DNA of 64,000 bases from Nematostella vectensis (lineage: Eukaryota > Cnidaria > Anthozoa > Actiniaria > Edwardsiidae). The position numbers were made by a program, and so were the translations under genes. The notes under the pieces were generated by a model. That model was not told the origin of the DNA. It made no database searches and was given only the letters and a program-made list of their open reading frames with translations. Location of the stretch: positions 2,177,001 to 2,241,000 of the forward strand of contig NC_064044.1 in assembly GCF_932526225.1 (NCBI RefSeq), given 5' to 3'. Shown piece by piece: positions 11,908 to 24,979 of the stretch; the stretch's first letter is position 1; every line of letters starts with the position of its first letter.

Positions 11908-13759
11908 ATTTTATAGAAACTATGTTTATTGACAGTTTGTGGTCATTTTCTTTGAATTTAAGTCCCCCACATGTACCAAAAGCTCATAAGTCAGTATTAG
12001 AGTTTACTAAATTTCATTGTGTCAGGTTCAGAGAGCTATTGAAAGCACTTACCATGGCACTGCCCCTTTAAATAGCTGTAAAAAAAAGAAGAGAAAATAG
12101 CTGGAGGGGGTCTCTGTTGTTTTTGTTTTAGTTTTAGTTTTCTTTTATTATTATTTTTTTCTGGGGTGGGGGGGTGGGGGAAGGAGGAATTCAGCTTAAA
12201 ATTGCCCGTGGTCAATTCAACCAACTAAGCAACTAGTACAAAAGATGTTGGTTTTGCAGTCTTTTATTCAATACTTTCAAGGTTATCATGCAATTCTGTA
12301 GTTTGACTGGAAATATATACTTTTTTTCTATTCATTTACAGTTCTATATGTACAGTGTGACCATAGTCATGATTACAATTATTTATAATAATTTTTACCC
12401 ACTAACAGAAACCAACTTGACTGCAAAACACTCACTGTAAAGCATAAGATATTAGGCATTTCTTTCATGTGGCTGTGAGGTTGACCTGTCAACATCTACA
12501 GGGGCCACACTCACCTCGGAATCATAGGGGTCCATAAAAGCAAGGTGTCGCAGAACCTTTCCCTGCCCTCCTTACCCTCTTTCATCAGGAACACCTGTGC
12601 AGCCGACACCCTTAGGTGGATGGGGTGCACAGGTGCTTTGGGTGTGGCCCTGAAGATGGCACAGTGACCACAAGATGTACCAGAATGAAATTGTATATAC
12701 TGTAAAAACATGTGAGTAGAAAACAGTCAATAGCCATGGAGTTTTTAGTGTGTTGTACATGTTATACATGTTTTAGGATTTACCTAATTACTTACAGTAT
12801 TTTTTTTTAAATAGAATTTTTTACTTGTATAATATTTTATAGAAACTATGTTTATTGACAGTTTGTGGTCATTTTCTTTGAATTTAAGTCCCCCACATGT
12901 ACCAAAAGCTCATAAGTCAGTATTAGAGTTTACTAAATTTCATTGTGTCAGGTTCAGAGAGCTATTGAAAGCACTTACCATGGCACTGCCCCTTTAAATA
13001 GCTGTAAAAAAAAGAAGAGAAAATAGCTGGAGGGGGTCTCTGTTGTTTTTGTTTTAGTTTTAGTTTTCTTTTATTATTATTTTTTTCTGGGGTGGGGGGG
13101 TGGGGGAAGGAGGAATTCAGCTTAAAATTGCCCGTGGTCAATTCAACCAACTAAGCAACTAGTACAAAAGATGTTGGTTTTGCAGTCTTTTATTCAATAC
13201 TTTCAAGGTTATCATGCAATTCTGTAGTTTGACTGGAAATATATACTTTTTTTCTATTCATTTACAGTTCTATATGTACAGTGTGACCATAGTCATGATT
13301 ACAATTATTTATAATAATTTTTACCCACTAACAGAAACCAACTTGACTGCAAAACACTCACTGTAAAGCATAAGATATTAGGCATTTCTTTCATGTGGCT
13401 GTGAAGTTGACCTGTCAACATCTACAGGGGCCACACTCACCTCGGAATCATAGGGGTCCATAAAAGCAAGGTGTCGCAGAACCTTTCCCTGCCCTCCTTA
13501 CCCTCTTTCATCAGGAACACCTGTGCAGCCGACACCCTTAGGTGGATGGGGTGCACAGGTGCTTTGGGTGTGGCCCTGAAGATGGCACAGTGACCACAAG
13601 ATGTACCAGAATGAAATTGTATATACTGTAAAAACATGTGAGTAGAAAACAGTCAATAGCCATGGAGTTTTTAGTGTGTTGTACATGTTATACATGTTTT
13701 AGGATTTACCTAATTACTTACAGTATTTTTTTTTAAATAGAATTTTTTACTTGTATAAT
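11908..13759. repeat. Run of two S bodies
   Basis: Two S bodies of the TGTTGTTTTTG spelling. The second has GTGAAGTTGACC instead of GTGAGGTTGACC, a variant otherwise seen near 35836 and 63700. Confidence 0.93.
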
Positions 13760-16130
13760 TTAGATGAGTAATACATACTTTTCATAGTATGTTGTAGAAC
13801 TCGTCTCGTTCCTCCTAAATAACAATCAAAATTATGTTTGTTATTATCTTCGTGCAAAGGAATCTACAGTAGTTTTTTAATCAGATAATTGTTTTTCCTT
13901 CAACACTCCCCTGTTATTTCAACAGCTCTCTCTTGAGTTTGCTTGTCTCAGAAATAGACCTTGTTTGATAAACAAAGACATGTTACCCACTTATTCAATA
14001 ATAGGTAACAACTGCAATATTGTACTGTATGAAAAGAGTGTCCCTCCCCCTTCTAATGTTGACATCAGTAAATCTAGCAAGCTCATTTTGCTAGATGTAT
14101 GATGTATACCAGGCTTGTATCCTCCAGGTCCATTTCCATACTCCGATGGATGCCATTACGGAATTGATCCGGAGATCCGGAGAAAAATTCACGAGGGGGA
14201 GGGCCAGTCAACACTCCTCTCCCCAAAGTCAGACGGTTGTTTGGATGGTCTGTTTTTTGTTTTTGTTTTTTGTTTTTGTTTTTTTCTTCTTATTTTTTTT
14301 CCAAAAACTACGCAGGAGTGAGCGGGGTTAAGCTCTACGAAAATAAAAATGAATAGAAAAAAAAAAGAAAAAAGGGCATTGGCATGGGATCGAACCCGAC
14401 CTGAAAAACAAAACGGAAACCATACATACGGATTACCCAATCGGTATGGCAGCACAAGGCTTTTACGGAAGGCTGTAAAGAACCCGAAGGCCCCAAGCAC
14501 CGATATTTCCGGCGAATATGCTGTACAACACTCTTGCAAGGTATTCCGACCCGCGCATTAATGGGGAGGACAATAACCAGGATCCCAGGCCTGTAATACG
14601 GTTACGCCACGCACAGCTCGCTGAGATAGAGGGTGAAAAAATACAGGTCTATTTGGGCGTCTTCAGTCCCTTGGGGGCTCGCTATGTCGGCGCGTGGCAT
14701 CGTAACGCACGGGCGCATTGTCCTTTACCGTGTACAGGACATCAAACAAGCGAAGAAAGAAAAACGTTTTTTTAGGAACCGTTTTTTTAATAAAAATAAA
14801 TAGAAATAAATAAAGTGCGATTTGGCGATTCTATTTTTCTTTGTAGAGCTTATCAAGCTATTCACCGGCCTAAATAATCATTAAAAAACAAAAAAAATGC
14901 AATGAAAGACGTAAGGGGGAGAGGTTTGTAAAATCGCATAGAATATGGACAAAATCAGCAATACTGTCTACGCTGACTAAGTATAGCTGTATTTCACTTT
15001 AACCCTTTCGCTTCTGGGAACTTTTGAGCAACATTGTAAGAAAAACAGACTGAAAAAAGAAACCTCCCCCCCTATTTCAAGTCCAACACTACCAGTTAAG
15101 CTAAGCTACCGCTGACCCAAGACGGTATGCCTTGAAGTTTCCAACAATGCACTGCGGTGCCTTTTCTTTGTAGCGACGGCACTGCTACAGCCTGTTGCTT
15201 ATAACAGTTTTGCTTGTAATTTGCTTAAAAATTACAGCTTTTTCACATCTGGAGAGTGCCTTAGGACATCATGAAGTCTTTTTGGGCATAATTAATGCTG
15301 TGCTCATGGATGTTTGCACGCTGAGGTTGATTCAATGGGATAATTTTTTGTCTGGGCTTCACCAAGTGAGAAAGGAATTTTCTGGTGAGTGGCCTCATAC
15401 TCTCCATTGTGGGCCATCTTTGCTACCCAACCTTATTCAAAAATTGTTTTCAGGCTTATTCTGGGTTCCTTGGACCTGGAAATGTTTTGTTTGGCTTCGG
15501 GGCAAAGAGACTTATAAAAAAAACTGTTATGATTCTGGGGGAGGAGATTGCCCGCCTGTCTGTCAAGGTGTTTCCAAGACTCCCATGATGCAGTGCAGGC
15601 ATGCAAAATAGGCTAACAATGGTGACTCGCTTCTAATGGAGGTTCTAGCATTGATTATTGTGACTGATTGCTGTAAAATGGGACCTGACGGAGCGCAATA
15701 AAGGTATCTATTGGTGACTTGATCTGTGTTTGCTTGTCTCTATTTGTAGTTCGGAATTTTGTGTCTTTTTTGGTAAGAAATGTTTCTAAGTTAAAGCATT
15801 TTATTACGAATTGCTTGTTGATATTTTGACAAAAGAGTCAATTCTATTACATTGCTTCGATGCGCTTTTGCAGGTCGTCTATGCCTTGGATGAATCTATG
15901 AGTATCCGGGTCTGGTGATGTTTAGTTTGCATTTTTGACGTTTTGGAGTTGGGCCTATATTTTACAGGCGTCTCAGGGCGTTATGGCAATGAAAGACTTA
16001 AAGGGACAGCGTCATGGTACTGCGCATGTCAGTGTTTATTGTAGGCTTTTAATCGCCTACAAATAGTTGAACTTTTTAAAAGCTGTCAATACCTTGTTAA
16101 AATAATATGCAATATTTTATTGAAAGCAAT
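13760..16130. repeat. L segment 4
   Basis: 2,371 bp. It has the same pyrimidine-tract length variant as L8 (36193-38563), exactly 22,433 bp away. The TTAA MITE spans 15998-16294. Confidence 0.93.
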
Positions 16131-19100
16131 ATTTTATAGAAACTATGTTTATTGACAGTTTGTGGTCATTTTCTTTGAATTTAAGTCCCCCACATGTACC
16201 AAAAGCTCATAAGTCAGTATTAGAGTTTACTAAATTTCATTGTGTCAGGTTCAGAGAGCTATTGAAAGCACTTACCATGGCACTGCCCCTTTAAATAGCT
16301 GTAAAAAAAAAGAAGAGAAAATAGCTGGAGGGGGTCTCTGTTGGTTTTCTTTTAGTTTTAGTTTTCTTTTATTATTATTTTTTTCTGGGGTTGGGGGGTG
16401 GGGGAAGGAGGAATTCAGCTTAAAATTGCCCATGGTCAATTCAACCAACTAAGCAACTAGTACAAAAGATGTTGGTTTTGCAGTCTTTTATTCAATACTT
16501 TCAAGGTTATCATGCAATTCTGTAGTTTGACTGGAAATATATACTTTTTTTCTATTCATTTACAGTTCTATATGTACAGTGTGACCATAGTCATGATTAC
16601 AATTATTTATAATAATTTTTACCCACTAACAGAAACCAACTTGACTGCAAAACACTCACTGTAAAGCATAAGATATTAGGCATTTCTTTCATGTGGCTGT
16701 GAGGTTGACCTGTCAACATCTACAGGGGCCACACTCACCTCGGAATCATAGGGGTCCATAAAAGCAAGGTGTCGCAGAACCTTTCCCTGCCCTCCTTACC
16801 CTCTTTCATCAGGAACACCTGTGCAGCCGACACCCTTAGGTGGATGGGGTGCACAGGTGCTTTGGGTGTGGCCCTGAAGATGGCACAGTGACCACAAGAT
16901 GTACCAGAATGAAATTGTATATACTGTAAAAACATGTGAGTAGAAAACAGTCAATAGCCATGGAGTTTTTAGTGTGTTGTACATGTTATACATGTTTTAG
17001 GATTTACCTAATTACTTACAGTATTTTTTTTAAATAGAATTTTTTACTTGTATAATATTTTATAGAAACTATGTTTATTGACAGTTTGTGGTCATTTTCT
17101 TTGAATTTAAGTCCCCCACATGTACCAAAAGCTCATAAGTCAGTATTAGAGTTTACTAAATTTCATTGTGTCAGGTTCAGAGAGCTATTGAAAGCACTTA
17201 CCATGGCACTGCCCCTTTAAATAGCTGTAAAAAAAAAGAAGAGAAAATAGCTGGAGGGGGTCTCTGTTGGTTTTCTTTTAGTTTTAGTTTTCTTTTATTA
17301 TTATTTTTTTCTGGGGTTGGGGGGTGGGGGAAGAAGGAATTCAGCTTAAAATTGCCCATGGTCAATTCAACCAACTAAGCAACTAGTACAAAAGATGTTG
17401 GTTTTGCAGTCTTTTATTCAATACTTTCAAGGTTATCATGCAATTCTGTAGTTTGACTGGAAATATATACTTTTTTTCTATTCATTTACAGTTCTATATG
17501 TACAGTGTGACCATAGTCATGATTACAATTATTTATAATAATTTTTACCCACTAACAGAAACCAACTTGACTGCAAAACACTCACTGTAAAGCATAAGAT
17601 ATTAGGCATTTCTTTCATGTGGCTGTGAGGTTGACCTGTCAACATCTACAGGGGCCACACTCACCTCGGAATCATAGGGGTCCATAAAAGCAAGGTGTCG
17701 CAGAACCTTTCCCTGCCCTCCTTACCCTCTTTCATCAGGAACACCTGTGCAGCCGACACCCTTAGGTGGATGGGGTGCACAGGTGCTTTGGGTGTGGCCC
17801 TGAAGATGGCACAGTGACCACAAGATGTACCAGAATGAAATTGTATATACTGTAAAAACATGTGAGTAGAAAACAGTCAATAGCCATGGAGTTTTTAGTG
17901 TGTTGTACATGTTATACATGTTTTAGGATTTACCTAACTACTTACAGTATTTTTTTTAAATAGAATTTTTTACTTGTATAATATTTTATAGAAACTATGT
18001 TTATTGACAGTTTGTGGTCATTTTCTTTGAATTTAAGTCCCCCACATGTACCAAAAGCTCATAAGTCAGTATTAGAGTTTACTAAATTTCATTGTGTCAG
18101 GTTCAGAGAGCTATTGAAAGCACTTACCATGGCACTGCCCCTTTAAATAGCTGTAAAAAAAAAGAAGAGAAAATAGCTGGAGGGGGTCTCTGTTGGTTTT
18201 CTTTTAGTTTTAGTTTTCTTTTATTATTATTTTTTTCTGGGGTTGGGGGGTGGGGGAAGGAGGAATTCAGCTTAAAATTGCCCATGGTCAATTCAACCAA
18301 CTAAGCAACTAGTACAAAAGATGTTGGTTTTGCAGTCTTTTATTCAATACTTTCAAGGTTATCATGCAATTCTGTAGTTTGACTGGAAATATATACTTTT
18401 TTTCTATTCATTTACAGTTCTATATGTACAGTGTGACCATAGTCATGATTACAATTATTTATAATATTTTTTACCCACTAACAGAAACCAACTTGACTGC
18501 AAAACACTCACTGTAAAGCATAAGATATTAGGCATTTCTTTCATGTGGCTGTGAGGTTGACCTGTCAACATCTACAGGGGCCACACTCACCTCGGAATCA
18601 TAGGGGTCCATAAAAGCAAGGTGTCGCAGAACCTTTCCCTGCCCTCCTTACCCTCTTTCATCAGGAACACCTGTGCCGCCGACACCCTTAGGTGGATGGG
18701 GTGCACAGGTGCTTTGGGTGTGGCCCTGAAGATGGCACAGTGACCACAAGATGTACCAGAATGAAATTGTATATACTGTAAAAACATGTGAGTAGAAAAC
18801 AGTCAATAGCCATGGAGTTTTTAGTGTGTTGTACATGTTATACATGTTTTAGGATTTACCTAGTTACTTACAGTATTTTTTTTAAATAGAATTTTTTACT
18901 TGTATAATATTTTATAGAAACTATGTTTATTGACAGTTTGTGGTCATTTTCTTTGAATTTAAGTCCCCCACATGTACCAAAAGCTCATAAGTCAGTATTA
19001 GAGTTTACTAAATTTCATTGTGTCAGGTTCAGAGAGCTATTGAAAGCACTTACCATGGCACTGCCCCTTTAAATAGCTGTAAAAAAAAAGAAGAGAAAAT

Positions 19101-20761
19101 AGCTGGAGGTTGTCTCTGTTGATTTTCTTTTAGTTTTAGTTTTCTTATATTATTATTTTTTTCTGGGGTGGGGGGGGTGGGGGAAGGAGGAATTCAGCTT
19201 AAAATTGCCCGTGGTCAATTCAACCAACTAAGCAACTAGTACAAAAGATGTTGGTTTTGCAGTCTTTTATTCAATACTTTCAAGGTTATCATGCAATTCT
19301 GTAGTTTGACTGGAAATATATACTTTTTTTCTATTCATTTACAGTTCTATATGTACAGTGTGACCATAGTCATGATTACAATTATTTATAATAATTTTTA
19401 CCCACTAACAGAAACCAACTTGACTGCAAAACACTCACTGTAAAGCATAAGATATTAGGCATTTCTTTCATGTGGCTGTGAGGTTGACCTGTCAACATCT
19501 ACAGGGGCCACACTCACCTCGGAATCATAGGGGTCCATAAAAGCAAGGTGTCGCAGAACCTTTCCCTGCCCTCCTTACCCTCTTTCATCTGGAACACCTG
19601 TGCGGCCGACACCCTTAGGTGGATGGGGTGCACAGGTGCTTTGGGTGTGGCCCTGAAGATGGCACAGTGACCACAAGATGTACCAGAAATAAATTGTATA
19701 TACTGTAAAAACATGTGAGTAGAAAACAGTCAATAGCCATGGAGTTTTTAGTGTGTTGTACATGTTATACATGTTTTAGGATTTACCTAATTACTTACAG
19801 TATTTTTTTTAAATAGAATTTTTTACTTGTATAATATTTTATAGAAACTATGTTTATTGACAGTTTGTGGTCATTTTCTTTGAATTTAAGTCCCCCACAT
19901 GTACCAAAAGCTCATAAGTCAGTATTAGAGTTTACTAAATTTCATTGTGTCAGGTTCAGAGAGCTATTGAAAGCACTTACCATGGCACTGCCCCTTTAAA
20001 TAGCTGTAAAAAAAAGAAGAGAAAATAGCTGGAAGGGGTCTCTGTTGTTTTTGTTTTAGTTTTAGTTTTCTTTTATTATTATTTTTTTCTGGGGTGGGGG
20101 GGTGGGGGAAGGAGGAATTCAGCTTAAAATTGCCCGTGGTCAATTCAACCAACTAAGCAACTAGTACAAAAGATGTTGGTTTTGCAGTCTTTTATTCAAT
20201 ACTTTCAAGGTTATCATGCAATTCTGTAGTTTGACTGGAAATATATACTTTTTTTCTATTCATTTACAGTTCTATATGTACAGTGTGACCATAGTCATGA
20301 TTACAATTATTTATAATAATTTTTACCCACTAACAGAAACCAACTTGACTGCAAAACACTCACTGTAAAGCATAAGATATTAGGCATTTCTTTCATGTGG
20401 CTGTGAGGTTGACCTGTCAACATCTACAGGGGCCACACTCACCTCGGAATCATAGGGGTCCATAAAAGCAAGGTGTCGCAGAACCTTTCCCTGCCCTCCT
20501 TACCCTCTTTCATCAGGAACACCTGTGCAGCCGACACCCTTAGGTGGATGGGGTGCACAGGTGCTTTGGGTGTGGCCCTGAAGATGGCACAGTGACCACA
20601 AGATGTACCAGAATGAAATTGTATATACTGTAAAAACATGTGAGTAGAAAACAGTCAATAGCCATGGAGTTTTTAGTGTGTTGTACATGTTATACATGTT
20701 TTAGGATTTACCTAATTACTTACAGTATTTTTTTTTAAATAGAATTTTTTACTTGTATAAT
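16131..20761. repeat. Run of five S bodies
   Basis: Five S bodies, period 925-927 bp. The fourth (about 19021-19940) is the most altered, with GGAGGTTGTCTC, CTTATATTA, CATCTGG and AAATAAATTG variants that recur at 23.7 and 27.9 kb. Confidence 0.93.
17413..18150 (-). other. Three-exon micro-gene model of the S body
   Basis: Representative of a model that repeats in every complete unit; I do not recognise the product. On the minus strand a 23-nt exon (18150-18128) follows a long pyrimidine-AG acceptor and ends in ATG directly before GTAAGT. A 185-nt exon (17849-17665) lies between TTTTTACAG and GAG|GTGAGT and is open in the matching frame for 61 codons. A third exon starts at 17584 after TATGCTTTACAG, stops at TAA 17547-17545, and has AATAAA at 17418-17413. 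The joined reading frame is 75 codons, with CGHC near its start and a basic middle. Splice sites are intact in nearly all copies. Against coding, most differences between copies change an amino acid, and 61 open codons can arise by chance. It could equally be a spliced non-coding RNA. Confidence 0.3.
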
Positions 20762-23126
20762 TTAGATGAGTAATACATACTTTTCATATTATGTTGTAGA
20801 ACTCGTCTCGTTCCTCCTAAATAACAATCAAAATTATGTTTGTTATTATCTTCGTGCAAAGGAATCTACAGTAGTTTTTTAATCAGATAATTGTTTTTCC
20901 TTCAACACTCCCCTGTTATTTCAACAGCTCTCTCTTGAGTTTGCTTGTCTCAGAAATAGACCTTGTTTGATAAACAAAGACATGTTACCCACTTATTCAA
21001 TAATAGGTAACAACTGCAATATTGTACTGTATGAGAAGAGTGTCCCTCCCCCTTCTAATGTTGACATCAGTAAATCTAGCAAGCTCATTTTGCTAGATGT
21101 ATGATGTATACCAGGCTTGTATCCTCCAGGTCCATTTCCATACTCCGATGGATGCCATTACGGAATTGATCCGGAGATCCGGAGAAAAATTCACGAGGGG
21201 GAGGGCCAGTCAACACTCCTCTCCCCAAAGTCAGACGGTTGTTTGGATGGTCTGTTTTTTGTTTTTGTTTTTTGTTTTTTTCTTCTTATTTTTTTTCCAA
21301 AAACTACGCAGGAGTGAGCGGGGTTAAGCTCTACGAAAATAAAAATGAATAGAAAAAAAAAAGAAAAAAGGGCATTGGCATGGGATCGAACCCGACCTGA
21401 AAAACAAAACGGAAACCATACATACGGATTACCCAATCGGTATGGCAGCACAAGGCTTTTACGGAAGGCTGTAAAGAACCCGAAGGCCCCAAGCACCGAT
21501 ATTTCCGGCGAATATGCTGTACAACACTCTTGCAAGGTATTCCGACCCGCGCATTAATGGGGAGGACAATAACCAGGATCCCAGGCCTGTAATACGGTTA
21601 CGCCACGCACAGCTCGCTGAGATAGAGGGTGAAAAAATACAGGTCTATTTGGGCGTCTTCAGTCCCTTGGGGGCTCGCTATGTCGGCGCGTGGCATCGTA
21701 ACGCACGGGCGCATTGTCCTTTACCGTGTACAGGACATCAAACAAGCGAAGAAAGAAAAACGTTTTTTTAGGAACCGTTTTTTTAATAAAAATAAATAGA
21801 AATAAATAAAGTGCGATTTGGCGATTCTATTTTTCTTTGTAGAGCTTATCAAGCTATTCACCGGCCTAAATAATCATTAAAAAACAAAAAAAATGCAATG
21901 AAAGACGTAAGGGGGAGAGGTTTGTAAAATCGCATAGAATATGGACAAAATCAGCAATACTGTCTACGCTGACTAAGTATAGCTGTATTTCACTTTAACC
22001 CTTTCGCTTCTGGGAACTTTTGAGCAACATTGTAAGAAAAACAGACTGAAAAAAGAAACCTCCCCCCCTATTTCAAGTCCAACACTACCAGTTAAGCTAA
22101 GCTACCGCTGACCCAAGACGGTATGCCTTGAAGTTTCCAACAATGCACTGCGGTGCCTTTTCTTTGTAGCGACGGCACTGCTACAGCCTGTTGCTTATAA
22201 CAGTTTTGCTTGTAATTTGCTTAAAAATTACAGCTTTTTCACATCTGGAGAGTGCCTTAGGACATCATGAAGTCTTTTTGGGCATAATTAATGCTGTGCT
22301 CATGGATGTTTGCACGCTGAGGTTGATTCAATGGGATAATTTTTTGTCTGGGCTTCACCAAGTGAGAAAGGAATTTTCTGGTGAGTGGCCTCATACTCTC
22401 CATTGTGGGCCATCTTTGCTACCCAACCTTATTCAAAAATTGTTTTCAGGCTTATTCTGGGTTCCTTGGACCTGGAAATGTTTTGTTTGGCTTTGGGGCA
22501 AAGAGACTTATAAAAAAAACTGTTATGATTCTGGGGGAGGAGATTGCCCGCCTGTCTGTCAAGGTGTTTCCAAGACTCCCATGATGCAGTGCAGGCATGC
22601 AAAATAGGCTAACAATGGTGACTCGCTTCTAATGGAGGTTCTAGCATTGATTATTGTGACTGATTGCTGTAAAATGGGACCTGACGGAGCGCAATAAAGG
22701 TATCTATTGGTGACTTGATCTGTGTTTGCTTGTCTCTATTTGTAGTTCGGAATTTTGTGTCTTTTTTGGTAAGAAGTGTTTCTAAGTTAAAGCATTTTAT
22801 TACGAATTGCTTGTTGATATTTTGACAAAAGAGTCAATTCTATTACATTGCTTAGATGCGCTTTTGCAGGTCGTCTATGCCTTGGATGAATCTATGAGTA
22901 TCCGGGTCTGGTGATGTTTAGTTTGCATTTTTGACGTTTTGGAGTTGGGCCTATATTTTACAGGCGTCTCAGGGCGTTATGGCAATGAAAGACTTAAAGG
23001 GACAGCGTCATGGTACTGCGCATGTCAGTGTTTATTGTAGGCTTTTAATCGCCTACAAATAGTTGAACTTTTTAAAAGCTGTCAATACCTTGTTAAAATA
23101 ATATGCAATATTTTATTGAAAGCAAT
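20762..23126. repeat. L segment 5
   Basis: 2,365 bp. It shares CATATTATG (usual CATAGTATG) and TATGAGAAGAG with L6 and L7, marking these three as one sub-family. The TTAA MITE spans 22994-23290. Confidence 0.93.
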
Positions 23127-24979
23127 ATTTTATAGAAACTATGTTTATTGACAGTTTGTGGTCATTTTCTTTGAATTTAAGTCCCCCACATGTACCAAAA
23201 GCTCATAAGTCAGTATTAGAGTTTACTAAATTTCATTGTGTCAGGTTCAGAGAGCTATTGAAAGCACTTACCATGGCACTGCCCCTTTAAATAGCTGTAA
23301 AAAAAAATAAGAGAAAATAGCTGGAGGGGGTCTCTGTTGGTTTTCTTTTAGTTTTAGTTTTCTTTTATTATTATTTTTTTCTGGGGTGGGGGGGTGGGGG
23401 AAGGAGGAATTCAGCTTAAAATTGCCCGTGGTCAATTCAACCAACTAAGCAACTAGTACAAAAGATGTTGGTTTTGCAGTCTTTTATTCAATACTTTCAA
23501 GGTTATCATGCAATTGTGTAGTTTGACTGGAAATATATACTTTTTTTCTATTCATTTACAGTTCTATATGTACAGTGTGACCATAGTCATGATTACAATT
23601 ATTTATAATAATTTTTACCCACTAACAGAAACCAACTTGACTGCAAAACACTCACTGTAAAGCATAAGATATTAGGCATTTCTTTCATGTGGCTGTGAGG
23701 TTGACCTGTCAACATCTACAGGGGCCACACTCACCTCGGAATCATAGGGGTCCATAAAAGCAAGGTGTCGCAGAACCTTTCCCTGCCCTCCTTACCCTCT
23801 TTCATCTGGAACACCTGTGCGGCCGACACCCTTAGGTGGATGGGGTGCACAGGTGCTTTGGGTGTGGCCCTGAAGATGGCACAGTGACCACAAGATGTAC
23901 CAGAAATAAATTGTATATACTGTAAAAACATGTGAGTAGAAAACAGTCAATAGCCATGGAGTTTTTAGTGTGTTGTACATGTTATACATGTTTTAGGATT
24001 TACCTAATTACTTACAGTATTTTTTTTAAATAGAATTTTTTACTTGTATAATATTTTATAGAAACTATGTTTATTGACAGTTTGTGGTCATTTTCTTTGA
24101 ATTTAAGTCCCCCACATGTACCAAAAGCTCATAAGTCAGTATTAGAGTTTACTAAATTTCATTGTGTCAGGTTCAGAGAGCTATTGAAAGCACTTACCAT
24201 GGCACTGCCCCTTTAAATAGCTGTAAAAAAAAGAAGAGAAAATAGCTGGAAGGGGTCTCTGTTGTTTTTGTTTTAGTTTTAGTTTTCTTTTATTATTATT
24301 TTTTTCTGGGGTGGGGGGGTGGGGGAAGGAGGAATTCAGCTTAAAATTGCCCGTGGTCAATTCAACCAACTAAGCAACTAGTACAAAAGATGTTGGTTTT
24401 GCAGTCTTTTATTCAATACTTTCAAGGTTATCATGCAATTCTGTAGTTTGACTGGAAATATATACTTTTTTTCTATTCATTTACAGTTCTATATGTACAG
24501 TGTGACCATAGTCATGATTACAATTATTTATAATAATTTTTACCCACTAACAGAAACCAACTTGACTGCAAAACACTCACTGTAAAGCATAAGATATTAG
24601 GCATTTCTTTCATGTGGCTGTGAGGTTGACCTGTCAACATCTACAGGGGCCACACTCACCTCGGAATCATAGGGGTCCATGAAAGCAAGGTGTCGCAGAA
24701 CCTTTCCCTGCCCTCCTTACCCTCTTTCATCAGGAACACCTGTGCAGCCGACACCCTTAGGTGGATGGGGTGCACAGGTGCTTTGGGTGTGGCCCTGAAG
24801 ATGGCACAGTGACCACAAGATGTACCAGAATGAAATTGTATATACTGTAAAAACATGTGAGTAGAAAACAGTCAATAGCCATGGAGTTTTTAGTGTGTTG
24901 TACATGTTATACATGTTTTAGGATTTACCTAATTACTTACAGTATTTTTTTTTTAAATAGAATTTTTTACTTGTATAAT
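23127..24979. repeat. Run of two S bodies
   Basis: Two S bodies. The first has CATCTGG and CAGAAATAAATTG, the private variants of the 4.22-kb higher-order repeat. Confidence 0.93.
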
